Shown: positions 1-7,316 of the stretch, in pieces | Layout: the number at the start of each line of letters is the position of its first letter | Position numbering within the stretch: position 1 is the stretch's first letter | DNA from: JAAXIE01 sp965263155 | GTDB lineage: Bacteria > Chloroflexota > Dehalococcoidia > Lucifugimonadales > JAAXIE01 | Direction: 5' to 3' | Length of the DNA stretch: 64,000 bases | NCBI GenBank assembly: GCA_965263155.1 | Contig: OZ253586.1 | Location: 2,852,001 to 2,916,000, forward strand | Program-made: the position numbers and the translations under genes | The notes under the pieces: generated by a model | What the model saw: the letters and a program-made list of their open reading frames with translations, nothing else | What the model was told of the DNA's origin: nothing | Databases searched by the model: none

Positions 1-202
1 TGCCGGTCTCTTCAAAGGTGGCTCCCAGCTTCTCCATGCACCTCATGGTGGAGACCACATCCTCGCCACGCCCCAAGCCGGAGACGTGGGCCTCTCCCGC
101 AGCCATGCTGTTCAGCATCAGGGAGCGGTGGGATATGGACTTGTCTCCTGGTGGTGTGACCACCCCCGCCAGCTTGGCGGGCCTCCGGACAACCCGCTCC
201 AT
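1..202 (-). CDS. aroA: 3-phosphoshikimate 1-carboxyvinyltransferase (EPSP synthase), N-terminal part
   Basis: Transfers an enolpyruvyl group from PEP to shikimate-3-phosphate, the sixth step of the shikimate pathway, in the cytosol. Only the first 67 residues are present because the gene leaves the window. The visible part begins MERVVRRPAKLAGVV and contains the PEP/S3P-binding motif PGDKSISHRS at residues 18-27, with the conserved lysine at about 21, then LMLNSMAAGEAHVSGL, all typical of EPSP synthases. The ATG at 202 is preceded by a strong GGAGGAGG ribosome site. It lies 43 bases downstream of tyrA on the same strand, so both probably form an aromatic amino acid operon. Family assignment is confident; completeness cannot be judged. 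Confidence 0.93.
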   Translation of the reverse strand, partial: MERVVRRPAKLAGVVTPPGDKSISHRSLMLNSMAAGEAHVSGLGRGEDVVSTMRCMEKLGATFEETG

Positions 203-245
203 TGGGTGGCCTCCTCCGGTTCTTGCTTTGGTGCTTGTTCCGGGA

Positions 246-1280
246 CTACTTCTTCTTGTTTTCCTCGTCTTGTTCGCGGCGGCTCCGGCCCCATCCTTCC
301 ATGAGCCGCTTCTGGTGCTCCATAAGGCGTGAACCGAGGAGCAGTTGTCCCATGTTGTCTCCGAAGGTGGGCAGAGGCTCGCGGGCATCCAGCAGGTTGG
401 TGCCGGGGGTTACGCTACCTGTAATCCATTGCTGGCGTCGATAGAGGGCGTCGCTAAGGACCTCCTCGATGGCTTTGGGGTCGCCATTTCCTGCCATGAG
501 GATCCGCTGACGCATGTCGTAGAGCTCGTACATAAAAGAGTCAATCCATGAGACGATGAGCTCTGAGTTGGTGGCACAGATGTCGCGGTGCATGATGGGG
601 TCGCCGGAAGCCAGCCGGGTGATGTCGCGGTATCCCGTAGAAGCTACCTTGGCGATGTCGGCCCAAGAGGGGCTCTGGGAAGTGGTGCGCACCAGCGCAA
701 CCGAGAGCAGGGCGGGAAGGTGGCTGACAGCGGCCACAAAGCTGTCGTGTTCCGCGGCATCGATGAAGTAGTGGCGCGCGCCTATTGTCTCTACGATTTT
801 CACCAAGGTATTGACCGCATCGGCGCGAGCGCGGGGCGCGGGAATCACGCAGTAGGTCTTGTTGCGGAAGAGGTTGCCTTCGGCGTTCTTGGGTCCGGCG
901 GTTTCCTTACCTGCCATGGGGTGGCCACCGACGAAGCTGACATGTTTGGGGAGGCTCTCCTCAGCCCAGCGCATAACCTCTGCCTTGGAGCTTCCCGTGT
1001 CGGTGACGAGACAGCCCTCGGCAAGGTAGGGAGAGATGGCATCGAACACGTCGCGGATGGTCGCCACTGGTGTGGCGACCACCACTATGTCGGCCCCCTC
1101 CACTGCGCTGCGGAGGGAGTTCTCCACTTTGTCAAGTGCGCCCATCTTCTGGGCCTCGCTGGAGTTACCCCGGTCGCGGTCGGTGCCCACCACTGTGGCG
1201 GCCTTGGGCATGTTCTGCCGGATAGCCAGCCCCAGCGAAGTACCGATTAGGCCGGTCCCCACTATGGCGATCTTGTCCAA
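246..1280 (-). CDS. tyrA: Prephenate dehydrogenase
   Basis: Oxidative decarboxylation of prephenate to 4-hydroxyphenylpyruvate with NAD(P), in tyrosine synthesis. The 344-residue product starts with a Rossmann motif (IAIVGTGLIGTSLG, residues 4-17), has the VVVATPV segment near 67-73 and the active-site motif GGHPMAGKE at 118-126, whose histidine is the family's catalytic residue. The helical C-terminal dimerisation domain follows. The last 40 or so residues form a charged tail ending in lysines that goes beyond the core domain; no ACT domain is visible. The start is TTG at 1280, chosen because AGGAGG sits 5 bases upstream. aroA follows after 43 bases, supporting an aromatic pathway operon. 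Arogenate specificity (TyrAa) cannot be excluded. Confidence 0.92.
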   Translation of the reverse strand: MDKIAIVGTGLIGTSLGLAIRQNMPKAATVVGTDRDRGNSSEAQKMGALDKVENSLRSAVEGADIVVVATPVATIRDVFDAISPYLAEGCLVTDTGSSKAEVMRWAEESLPKHVSFVGGHPMAGKETAGPKNAEGNLFRNKTYCVIPAPRARADAVNTLVKIVETIGARHYFIDAAEHDSFVAAVSHLPALLSVALVRTTSQSPSWADIAKVASTGYRDITRLASGDPIMHRDICATNSELIVSWIDSFMYELYDMRQRILMAGNGDPKAIEEVLSDALYRRQQWITGSVTPGTNLLDAREPLPTFGDNMGQLLLGSRLMEHQKRLMEGWGRSRREQDEENKKK

Positions 1281-1332
1281 GCGGTCCTCCTGGTTTCAGG
1301 CGCTTAGTAACGATGGCTAGATTTAGTGATGG

Positions 1333-2115
1333 CTACTCGTCGTCATCATCGTCATCGTCGTCATCTTGGCGACGGGTTGCTGGCGGGTGGAAAGTGTTGC
1401 GTGGCAGCATGGCATCGGCCTTGCCGGCGCGAGGCTTGCGCTGCCGGGGCAGGTTCAGCAGGTTCTCTTGGAATTCAGCTAGGGCCTCCGCGCCCACTGC
1501 GCTCACGTCCAGTATCACTGCGTCCACGCCGATGTCGCGCAGACCCCGAAGCTCTCCTGCCCCTACGACGCCGGGCAACTCCACCAGCAGGTACTTATTG
1601 AACATGCAACGCACTGCGCTCAAGGACATCAGCTGGGAGAGGTCCAAGGGCAGGTTGTTCGCATCTACCGAGAGCACGATGCCATCGACTGGTAGGTCCT
1701 CAATGGCCCGCAGGACGCGTTCTTCCGAGTCGAGAGGCAGCGATAACAAGTAGGCCGGCTCCTCTTCCGAAAGCGCCCCGACCTCTACTCCGCTGGCCCC
1801 GAACCGGAAGAAGTCGGCCCCCTGCTCCGAGTAGCCCGACGCCGACCCTTCGCTGAGCCCGTCCACTTCGATGCCCCAAGGCAGGTCGCCCACCTGCGCT
1901 ACCAGACCGCTTAGCTGACCCTCGCCAACGGCCCCTCTTATGAGGAACCCGTCCACACCGCTGGAGGACACGGCCCCACTCGCGGCTTGCTCTTGAGTGA
2001 CCGACGCCAAGAGGCCCATGGCTGGCAGCTTCTCAACCCGAGTGGACGCTCCAAAGCCCATGGGGGTTGAAGGCCCACGGGCGAGTCTGTCCAGCCGGTC
2101 CAGGAACTTGCTCAT
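1333..2115 (-). CDS. Conserved-looking protein of unknown function with a poly-aspartate tail
   Basis: I do not recognise this 260-residue protein. It is mostly hydrophobic-alternating alpha/beta sequence (for example VDGFLIRGAVG, VDGIVLSVDANNLPL, IGVDAVILDVSAVG), spaced like the strands of a TIM-barrel-like or other repeated alpha/beta fold; that fold is inferred. It has no signal peptide or membrane segment. The C-terminus carries a basic RQRKPRAGKA stretch and then nine aspartates and one glutamate (residues 251-260), encoded by a GAC/GAT run at 1333-1365. The ATG at 2115 has a modest AAGGGAAG ribosome site. It lies 53 bases upstream of tyrA on the same strand and may be co-transcribed. 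An acidic tail of this type could bind metal or basic partners, but that is speculation. Confidence 0.7.
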   Translation of the reverse strand: MSKFLDRLDRLARGPSTPMGFGASTRVEKLPAMGLLASVTQEQAASGAVSSSGVDGFLIRGAVGEGQLSGLVAQVGDLPWGIEVDGLSEGSASGYSEQGADFFRFGASGVEVGALSEEEPAYLLSLPLDSEERVLRAIEDLPVDGIVLSVDANNLPLDLSQLMSLSAVRCMFNKYLLVELPGVVGAGELRGLRDIGVDAVILDVSAVGAEALAEFQENLLNLPRQRKPRAGKADAMLPRNTFHPPATRRQDDDDDDDDDE

Positions 2116-2527
2116 ACACTTCCCTTTTGATACCTAGAATCTTCGGTGCCCCCAAGCCACGCCGGAGATGCACACATGCATTATATCCTACGCGCAGTGG
2201 CAGGCGTAGCCGCCACTTTACCGGGAACTGCTGCGTCCGGAGCACTTGCAACCCCCCTTCCCCCCTTGAAGGGGAAAGGGGGGGAAGGTTGGGATGGGAG
2301 TGGAGGTGACCGATATTACAAGCCGCCGTCCCTCAGCCATGCTTCCTGTATCCGGCCTTCGCTGGACTGACGGCGGCCGTGCAATATCCTCGTGGACGGA
2401 AATCTAGGACCCCTTCCGCACACAGCGAATTGACCTGCGGTTTGACACCCGTTCCCGTGCCCGCCTACATTCGACGCGTCGTATATGTTGACTAACGGCA
2501 CAACCTATCCGGAAACGAGGACCGCTG
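2116..2527. other. Intergenic region between divergent genes
   Basis: About 410 bases between the minus-strand poly-Asp gene and the plus-strand synthase. It should hold the promoters of both, but I see no convincing -35/-10 pair. The one clear structure is the C-run/G-run palindrome at 2251-2288, listed separately. Short open frames here have no ribosome sites or recognisable content. Confidence 0.5.
2251..2288. repeat. C/G-run inverted repeat
   Basis: A run of C and T (CCCCCCTTCCCCCCTT) is followed at once by its near complement (AAGGGGAAAGGGGGG), giving a long GC hairpin with almost no loop. There is no following T-run, so it is not a standard intrinsic terminator. Palindromes of this kind are often dispersed intergenic repeats in bacterial genomes; only one copy is seen here. 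Confidence 0.55.
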
Positions 2528-3625
2528 GTGACGCCGCGCTTTTCTACTCCTGGCGCCGTCGAAAACCTTCCCCCTGTCGGAAAGGCCGACCTGCAGCGCC
2601 TTCTCGGGCCGGTGCTACGGGACGTGTCGCGTGCCTTCTACCTCACCCTGCGGGTACTCCCGTCGGGGATGCGGGAGCCTGTCGGCTTGGCCTACTTGCT
2701 GGCTAGGGCCGCCGATACGCTGGCTGACACGCCACTGCTTCCTCCGGATAAGCGCCTTCCTGCGCTGCTGGACTTCCGCAGGCTGGTGGAAGGAGCCGCG
2801 GCGCAGGGAGTCAGCGCCATCGTCGACGAGGTACCGCGGGGTGATGAGATGCAAGCCGAGCGGGTCATGCTTGCGTCGCTACCCCAAGCCTTCTGCATGC
2901 TGGAAGCGCTGGACTCTCACGACAGAGAGCTTGTGCGCGCAGTGGTGGTCAGCCTCACTCAGGGCATGGAAATGGACCTGACCGACTTGGCCCCTCGCGT
3001 GTCGGGTGAAATCAGGGCTGTGCAGAACGCGGCCCAGCTGGACACGTATGTGTACGGCGTAGCGGGCTGCGTCGGCGAGTTCTGGACTGCCATCAGCATC
3101 TCACGCCAGCCTGCACTCGGGCACATGGGGCACTGGGATGCGTCCCACATGTCTCAGCTCGGTGTGCGCTTTGGCAAGGCACTCCAGATGACCAACGTGC
3201 TAAGAGACATCCCTCGCGACCTCCGAAACGGCCGCTGCTACCTTCCTCAAGACCAGTTGGAGTCCGTCGGCCTTGAACCAGCCGACCTGCTAAGTTCAGC
3301 CGTCGAATCCAAGGCGAGGCCTGTGCTGGCCGAAAACCTGCGATTGGCCTTGGACCACTACCAGTGTGCCGAAGAGTACCTGTTGGCCCTGCCACGCCGA
3401 TGTTTCCGTCTGAGACTGGCAGTGGCTTGGCCTCTGCTGATGGGGCTGGCTACGCTCGTGAAACTTGCTGACAACACCCAATGGCTCGTTCCTGACTGCC
3501 CGTCGCGAGTCTCCCGCGGGTGGGTTTACCGCATGATGTCCGTCTCCGTGCTCGGTGGTTGGTCGAACACCGCGTTGAGGTGGTGGATACGGGGGCTGAG
3601 AAGGCGTGTGGAAGGGCGTTTGTGA
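2528..3625 (+). CDS. Squalene/phytoene synthase family protein
   Basis: Members condense two prenyl diphosphates head to head (FPP to squalene/presqualene-PP, or GGPP to phytoene) for hopanoids or carotenoids. The 365-residue length fits. The first aspartate-rich motif is LARAADTLADT (D63 and D67) and the second is NVLRDIPRDLRNGRCYLP near residues 222-239; together they bind the Mg-diphosphate. FYLTLRVLP near 37-45 corresponds to the family's substrate-entry helix. The hydrophobic C-terminal part (residues 295-365) is longer than in minimal phytoene synthases and resembles squalene-synthase-type proteins. GTG start at 2528 with GAGG eight bases upstream. No other isoprenoid gene lies nearby, so squalene versus phytoene cannot be decided from context. 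Confidence 0.85.
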   Translation: MTPRFSTPGAVENLPPVGKADLQRLLGPVLRDVSRAFYLTLRVLPSGMREPVGLAYLLARAADTLADTPLLPPDKRLPALLDFRRLVEGAAAQGVSAIVDEVPRGDEMQAERVMLASLPQAFCMLEALDSHDRELVRAVVVSLTQGMEMDLTDLAPRVSGEIRAVQNAAQLDTYVYGVAGCVGEFWTAISISRQPALGHMGHWDASHMSQLGVRFGKALQMTNVLRDIPRDLRNGRCYLPQDQLESVGLEPADLLSSAVESKARPVLAENLRLALDHYQCAEEYLLALPRRCFRLRLAVAWPLLMGLATLVKLADNTQWLVPDCPSRVSRGWVYRMMSVSVLGGWSNTALRWWIRGLRRRVEGRL

Positions 3626-3754
3626 AGATTGGCGATACCGCGAGCGGCCAACGATGCTATGATGAGACCTGTCACGTAGATGGGCGAGCGGAGTCGGGAT
3701 TGTACATGGCTTATTGTCTTTGTGGTACTAGATGTAGGAACCCACTACGGTGGA

Positions 3755-3970
3755 ATGAGCCCCTCCCTTAGGGACATACGCCAAGAAGAAGCCGTACGGG
3801 CCTTCGTGAGACTAGGAGGCGTAGAACGACGAGGCAAGGGAAGCCACCGGGTGGTCAACATGAACGGACGGAATCTCTCTATACCGCATGGTGTCCTGAA
3901 GACAGGTCTTTTGCGATACCTGATAAGGCAGGCTGGAATAACCGCGCGGCAGTTTCATGAGGTCCTGTAG
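3755..3970 (+). CDS. hicA: HicA-family mRNA interferase toxin
   Basis: HicA toxins are small double-stranded-RNA-binding-fold ribonucleases that cleave mRNA and stop translation until neutralised by HicB. The 71-residue product has the diagnostic order: an alpha helix (DIRQEEAVRAFVRLGG), the catalytic G-S-H in GKGSHRVV with the histidine at residue 31, a beta strand (NLSIP), and the closing helix GLLRYLIRQAGI. The ATG at 3755 is preferred over an upstream in-frame ATG at 3680 because the extra 25 residues are unlike HicA and GGTGGA lies just before 3755. HicB follows after 10 bases, the usual toxin-first order. Confidence 0.88.
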   Translation: MSPSLRDIRQEEAVRAFVRLGGVERRGKGSHRVVNMNGRNLSIPHGVLKTGLLRYLIRQAGITARQFHEVL

Positions 3971-3980
3971 GAGGAGCACG

Positions 3981-4190
3981 GTGTCTACTATTCCACGGTT
4001 CTACACAGTGAGCGTCCACGAAGCCATTGATGAAGGTGGGTACTGGGCTGAAGTATTGGATCTACCGGGGTGTGCGAGTCAAGGCGAGACGATGGAAGAG
4101 TTGGAAGCCAACCTCCTTGAGGCAATTGAAGCCGTGACCGAGACTCCTGTTCACAACGTGCGCCTGGCAATGACGCACCACTCAACCTAG
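3981..4190 (+). CDS. hicB: HicB-family antitoxin (short form)
   Basis: Antitoxin that blocks the HicA active site. The 69-residue product has the partly degraded RNase-H-like HicB fold: FYTVSVHEAIDEGGYWAEV, then LPGCASQGETMEELEANLLEAI, the hallmark L-P-G-C and G-x-T-x-E-E-L series. The GTG start at 3981 is preferred over the ATG at 3957 because AGGAGGAGC sits directly in front of it and the earlier start would overlap hicA. It lacks a C-terminal HTH or ribbon-helix-helix DNA-binding domain, so autoregulation, if any, must work otherwise. Confidence 0.87.
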   Translation: MSTIPRFYTVSVHEAIDEGGYWAEVLDLPGCASQGETMEELEANLLEAIEAVTETPVHNVRLAMTHHST

Positions 4191-4191
4191 T

Positions 4192-4620
4192 ATGGAAGTC
4201 ACTTTCGCCTTTCTCTGTGACTACGCTGATACGACGGGGCCTAAGCTCACGGCCGTCGGAGTGGGGTTGGACACCATTCACGCTGCAGAGGTGCCTGCCA
4301 AGCACCACCTGATGTATGCGGTGGCTGGGTTCACCTTCACTAGGGCTGAGACCCAGAGCGGCCGGAAGCAGATCGGCATCCATATTGTCGATGCCGATGG
4401 TGTACCTGTCATGCCGTCGATCAAGCTGGACGTTTCGATGGAAGCTCCCCAGTCCGGCTACAGTTACCGGACCCAGCGCGTAGCCTTGGCGTTGCAGGGT
4501 CTGACCTTTGCCAAGTACGGCGACTACTCGGTCTCCTGGCTCCTCGACGGCGTGGAGGTGAAGACGCTGCCGCTAAAGGTCGTCCCGTCAGGACAACCCA
4601 CCTCTCCAGCCTCACAGTAG
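4192..4620 (+). CDS. DUF6941-like protein
   Basis: Unknown function. The 142-residue product begins VTFAFLCDYADTTGPKLTAVGV and resembles, from memory, the DUF6941 family of small beta-rich cytosolic proteins. It shows alternating beta strands (IGIHIVDADGVPV, SIKLDVSM, DYSVSWLLDGVEVKTLPLKV), suggesting an immunoglobulin-like or C2-like beta sandwich; that fold is inferred. No signal peptide or catalytic motif is visible. The ATG lies 2 bases after the hicB stop, so it may be read with the toxin-antitoxin pair. No functional link to HicAB is known to me. Confidence 0.65.
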   Translation: MEVTFAFLCDYADTTGPKLTAVGVGLDTIHAAEVPAKHHLMYAVAGFTFTRAETQSGRKQIGIHIVDADGVPVMPSIKLDVSMEAPQSGYSYRTQRVALALQGLTFAKYGDYSVSWLLDGVEVKTLPLKVVPSGQPTSPASQ

Positions 4621-4713
4621 TTCTACCGCGTGTTCGCGTCAGTATCGGAGTAATCAACCCCATGCTGACAAGGTGTTATCATCTGGGTGCCAATCTCTGA
4701 ACGAGGAGGGGCG

Positions 4714-4920
4714 ATGGCAGACCTATCACCCGACGATGTGAGGTGTCTTGGGCTGGCGGTGGGCATTGAGATGCAAGAGCCGCTGCTTACCGAGGTGACT
4801 CACAACATCAACGCTCTGCGTGAACTCATCGAAGGGGTCGACTTGCCCGAACTGGCGCAGGTGGAGCCCCTGCCAGTGGTGCCACCTCACCTGAGGAGCT
4901 GGAGAGAGGAGTCGCCATGA
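4714..4920 (+). CDS. GatC/AtzG-like small amidase-associated subunit
   Basis: A 68-residue helical protein starting MADLSPDDVRCLGLAVGIEM and carrying LPELAQVEPLPVVPPHLR near its end. This resembles GatC (helix, then an extended segment with a V-E-P motif that wraps around GatA) and the AtzG-type partners of amidases. The ATG at 4714 follows AGGAGGGGCG. Its stop overlaps the amidase start by 4 bases (ATGA), indicating translational coupling and probably a 1:1 complex. There is no gatB here, so a role in a dedicated amidase complex is more likely than tRNA transamidation. Confidence 0.7.
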   Translation: MADLSPDDVRCLGLAVGIEMQEPLLTEVTHNINALRELIEGVDLPELAQVEPLPVVPPHLRSWREESP

Positions 4921-6344
4921 GTCCGAGCGAAATCCCCTTCCTATCGGCGTCTGCTCTCGCCGAGAGCATCCGGCGCAGAGAGGTCTCTCCCGTGGAGGCC
5001 ACCCAAGCCTACTTAGACCGCATCGAGGCCATCGACGGCCAACTCAACAGTTACATCACTGTGTGCGGTGACGAGGCCTTGGCGTCGGCCCGCCAAGCGG
5101 AGGATGCCATCGCTAGGGGCGAGTCCCTTGGGCCGCTTCACGGTGTGCCATTCGCCGTCAAAGACCAGTTCTGGACCAAGGACCTGCTGACCACTGGGGG
5201 CTCCGTCATCCTGTCCGCCTTTGTGCCCGAGGAAGATGCTACTGTGGTCGGCCGGCTGCGTCAGGCGGGCGGAATCCTGTTGGGCAAGCTCAACATGAGC
5301 GAGTTTGCCACCGGTAACAGCATACATCATCCCTATGGCCAACCGCACAATCCGTGGGACTTGGCACGGCACCCCGGCACCTCTAGCAGCGGGTCGGGCG
5401 CCGCTACGGCCGCCTTCCTGTGCGCCACGTCTCTTGGCGAGGACACGGGCGGCTCCATACGCAACCCCGCCAACAACTGCGGGCTGGTGGGCATCCGGCC
5501 CACATGGGGGCTTGTGAGTCGTTACGGCATGCTGGGGGCTTCTTGGTCCATGGACATCGGTGGCCCCCTCTCCCGCACCGTGGAAGATTGCGCCCTGACC
5601 CTGCAGGCCATAGCTGGCCACGACCCTCTCGACCCCCACTCAGCGAGTGTGGCTGTGCCCGACTATCGCGCCATGCTGGGCCAAGGGGACTTGCGGGGCG
5701 TGCGGGTCGGCGTGCTGCGGGATGCCATTGATGCCGACTACATCAACCCGCAGGTCAAGACTCTCGTGTCGTCCGCGGTGGCCTCTCTGGGCGAGATGGG
5801 GGCAACCTTGGAAGAAGTTAGCATCCCTCTCATGGACCGGGCTGCTGCTGTCACACGCGCCATACTGGCGGTGGAGAGCGCCTCGCTGCACCACGAGTGG
5901 ATCAGGACGCGCGTCGGCGACTACGACCGCAACGTGCAGATCGACTTCCTCACGGGGGCGCTGCTGCCAGCCCAACTCTACTACCGCGCCCAGAAGATGC
6001 GCGACCTGATTCGCCAAGCGACCCTCGACCTGCTGCAGCGGTTCGATGTGCTGGCCCTGCCCAGCTCCTCGGAGCCCGCGCCCATCATCCCGACCCAAGC
6101 GGGCTTGGAGAACAAGGATCAGGCCGTGCAGCGCATGGCCGGCCGGCGGAGCCTCACGGGCGTCTTCAATCTAGCCAACGTGCCTGCCCTGTCGGTCCCC
6201 TGCGGCTTCGCCAGCGTAGAGGGCAAAGACCTGCCCGTAGGCCTCCAACTGGCAGGACGCCCCTTCGAGGACGGGCTGCTGCTCCGAGTAGCCCACGCCT
6301 ACGAGCAACAGGCAGGTTGGCACCAGAGGCGCGCCCCGATTTAG
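4917..6344 (+). CDS. Amidase (amidase-signature family, GatA/AtzE-like)
   Basis: Hydrolyses a carboxamide; the exact substrate is unknown. The 475-residue length is typical. The Ser-cisSer-Lys triad is recognisable: VKDQ with Lys82, the glycine/serine-rich GTSSSGSGAATAAF (154-167) supplying the cis-serine, and EDTGGSIRNPANNCGLVG (175-192) with the nucleophile serine near 180. The C-terminal ANVPALSVPCGF and PVGLQLAGRPFED segments are also family hallmarks. It overlaps the GatC-like gene by 4 bases. It is nearest in style to GatA or AtzE, but without gatB the aminoacyl-tRNA role is doubtful. Cytosolic; no signal peptide. Confidence 0.88.
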   Translation: MSPSEIPFLSASALAESIRRREVSPVEATQAYLDRIEAIDGQLNSYITVCGDEALASARQAEDAIARGESLGPLHGVPFAVKDQFWTKDLLTTGGSVILSAFVPEEDATVVGRLRQAGGILLGKLNMSEFATGNSIHHPYGQPHNPWDLARHPGTSSSGSGAATAAFLCATSLGEDTGGSIRNPANNCGLVGIRPTWGLVSRYGMLGASWSMDIGGPLSRTVEDCALTLQAIAGHDPLDPHSASVAVPDYRAMLGQGDLRGVRVGVLRDAIDADYINPQVKTLVSSAVASLGEMGATLEEVSIPLMDRAAAVTRAILAVESASLHHEWIRTRVGDYDRNVQIDFLTGALLPAQLYYRAQKMRDLIRQATLDLLQRFDVLALPSSSEPAPIIPTQAGLENKDQAVQRMAGRRSLTGVFNLANVPALSVPCGFASVEGKDLPVGLQLAGRPFEDGLLLRVAHAYEQQAGWHQRRAPI

Positions 6345-6831
6345 CGGCCAAAGCCGCTTTGGAGCAGGTGATGTTGGGTCGTTTTGTAGCTGAGCAACTG
6401 GTGCGGGTGGCCGCCACTCCGTAGCTGAACGGCGGCCACCTTCGTATCCGCAAAATGTTGTTCCGTAGCTGGAAGTGGTCTCATTGGCCTCAATCATACC
6501 TTTCGTCACAGCTAGGGGCCAGCTATGATTTTGAGGGCGGGAGAGTGGCCGCATGGTTCTGTGCTTGTCGCCGTATGCGAAAATTGTTTCTCTCGACCAT
6601 TTTTCGTTCATTTCCTCCGCCAGGCTAGAGAGTTCGCTGAGGTCGCATGGTTTAGTTACTCTGCGAGACTGGACCTCTTGGGATGCGCCAAAAGGGGGGT
6701 TCCGGGAACCTTGAGGGGGTAATCCCCTCCCGTATATCGAGGGTAGGGCCAATGGGGTAGATGGCGCAACAGGTTGTTGTCATGGGTCCGGCTCTTGATG
6801 GAGCGTTACATGAGGCTGATGGAGGCCGGTG
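6345..6831. other. Intergenic region with hairpins
   Basis: About 490 bases without a believable gene. Just after the amidase stop CCAAAGCCGCTTTGG forms a small hairpin. A second perfect 9-base inverted repeat (GTGGCCGCC at 6407-6415, GGCGGCCAC at 6431-6439) encloses GTAGCTGAA, which resembles TGTAGCTGAG just upstream. Neither is followed by a T-run. Open frames on both strands here have no ribosome site and no family resemblance. Confidence 0.5.
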
Positions 6832-7284
6832 ATGAACTGGAGCCAGTTCAAACAGTCTGCCCTGGACTTGGCTAGCTTGGCCGAGGAGAGGTTCCAACGT
6901 CACGGCTTCGTGCTGATCGGCACTCTGCGACGCAACGGCTGGCCCCGCATTTCTCCCGTCGAGCCTCTGATAGTCGACGGGGTGCTGTACCTTGGAATGA
7001 GCTGGCGCTCCCGCAAAGCCCTCGACCTACTGCGGGATCCGCGCATCACAGTGCAGACCATCGTCAGCAATAAGGACGGCACCGAGGGCGAGGTCAAGAT
7101 GTACGGCCGGGCCGAGGACGTACAGTCTCCGGAGACCCGGCGCACATTCTTGGAAGCCGTGCGCCGCGAGATGGGGTACGACCTGTCGGAGGGGGAGGAG
7201 TTGCACCTGTTCGCGGTGGATGTCCAGTCGGCGGCGTATGTGGTGATTGAGGGTGGGGAGCAGAGGGTGAAGGTGTGGCCGTGA
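6832..7284 (+). CDS. Pyridoxamine 5'-phosphate oxidase-like (flavin/F420-binding split-barrel) protein
   Basis: A 150-residue split-beta-barrel protein of the PNPOx-like superfamily, whose members bind FMN, F420 or heme. Visible elements are RHGFVLIGTLRRNGWPRISPVEPLIVDGVLYLGM near residues 21-55, then SRKALDLLRDPRITVQTIV and VKMYGRAEDV, the usual strand order with the substrate or flavin-binding W/R region. The C-terminal part ends in LFAVDVQSAAYVVI. The ATG at 6832 is preferred over GTG 6829 for spacing to GGAGG at 6821. True PdxH is longer and has other C-terminal residues, so vitamin B6 oxidation is unlikely; a general reductase or heme-binding role is possible. Confidence 0.75.
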   Translation: MNWSQFKQSALDLASLAEERFQRHGFVLIGTLRRNGWPRISPVEPLIVDGVLYLGMSWRSRKALDLLRDPRITVQTIVSNKDGTEGEVKMYGRAEDVQSPETRRTFLEAVRREMGYDLSEGEELHLFAVDVQSAAYVVIEGGEQRVKVWP

Positions 7285-7316
7285 GGATGACACCCCTCGT
7301 TGGCAATGGAGTCCTA

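Noticed and set aside
588..1250. Long plus-strand frame opposite tyrA
   Set aside because: It mirrors tyrA codons, has no ribosome site and no family resemblance; tyrA is clearly the real gene.
3680..3754. N-terminal extension of HicA from ATG 3680
   Set aside because: The extra 25 residues do not resemble the family, and a better start with a ribosome site exists at 3755.
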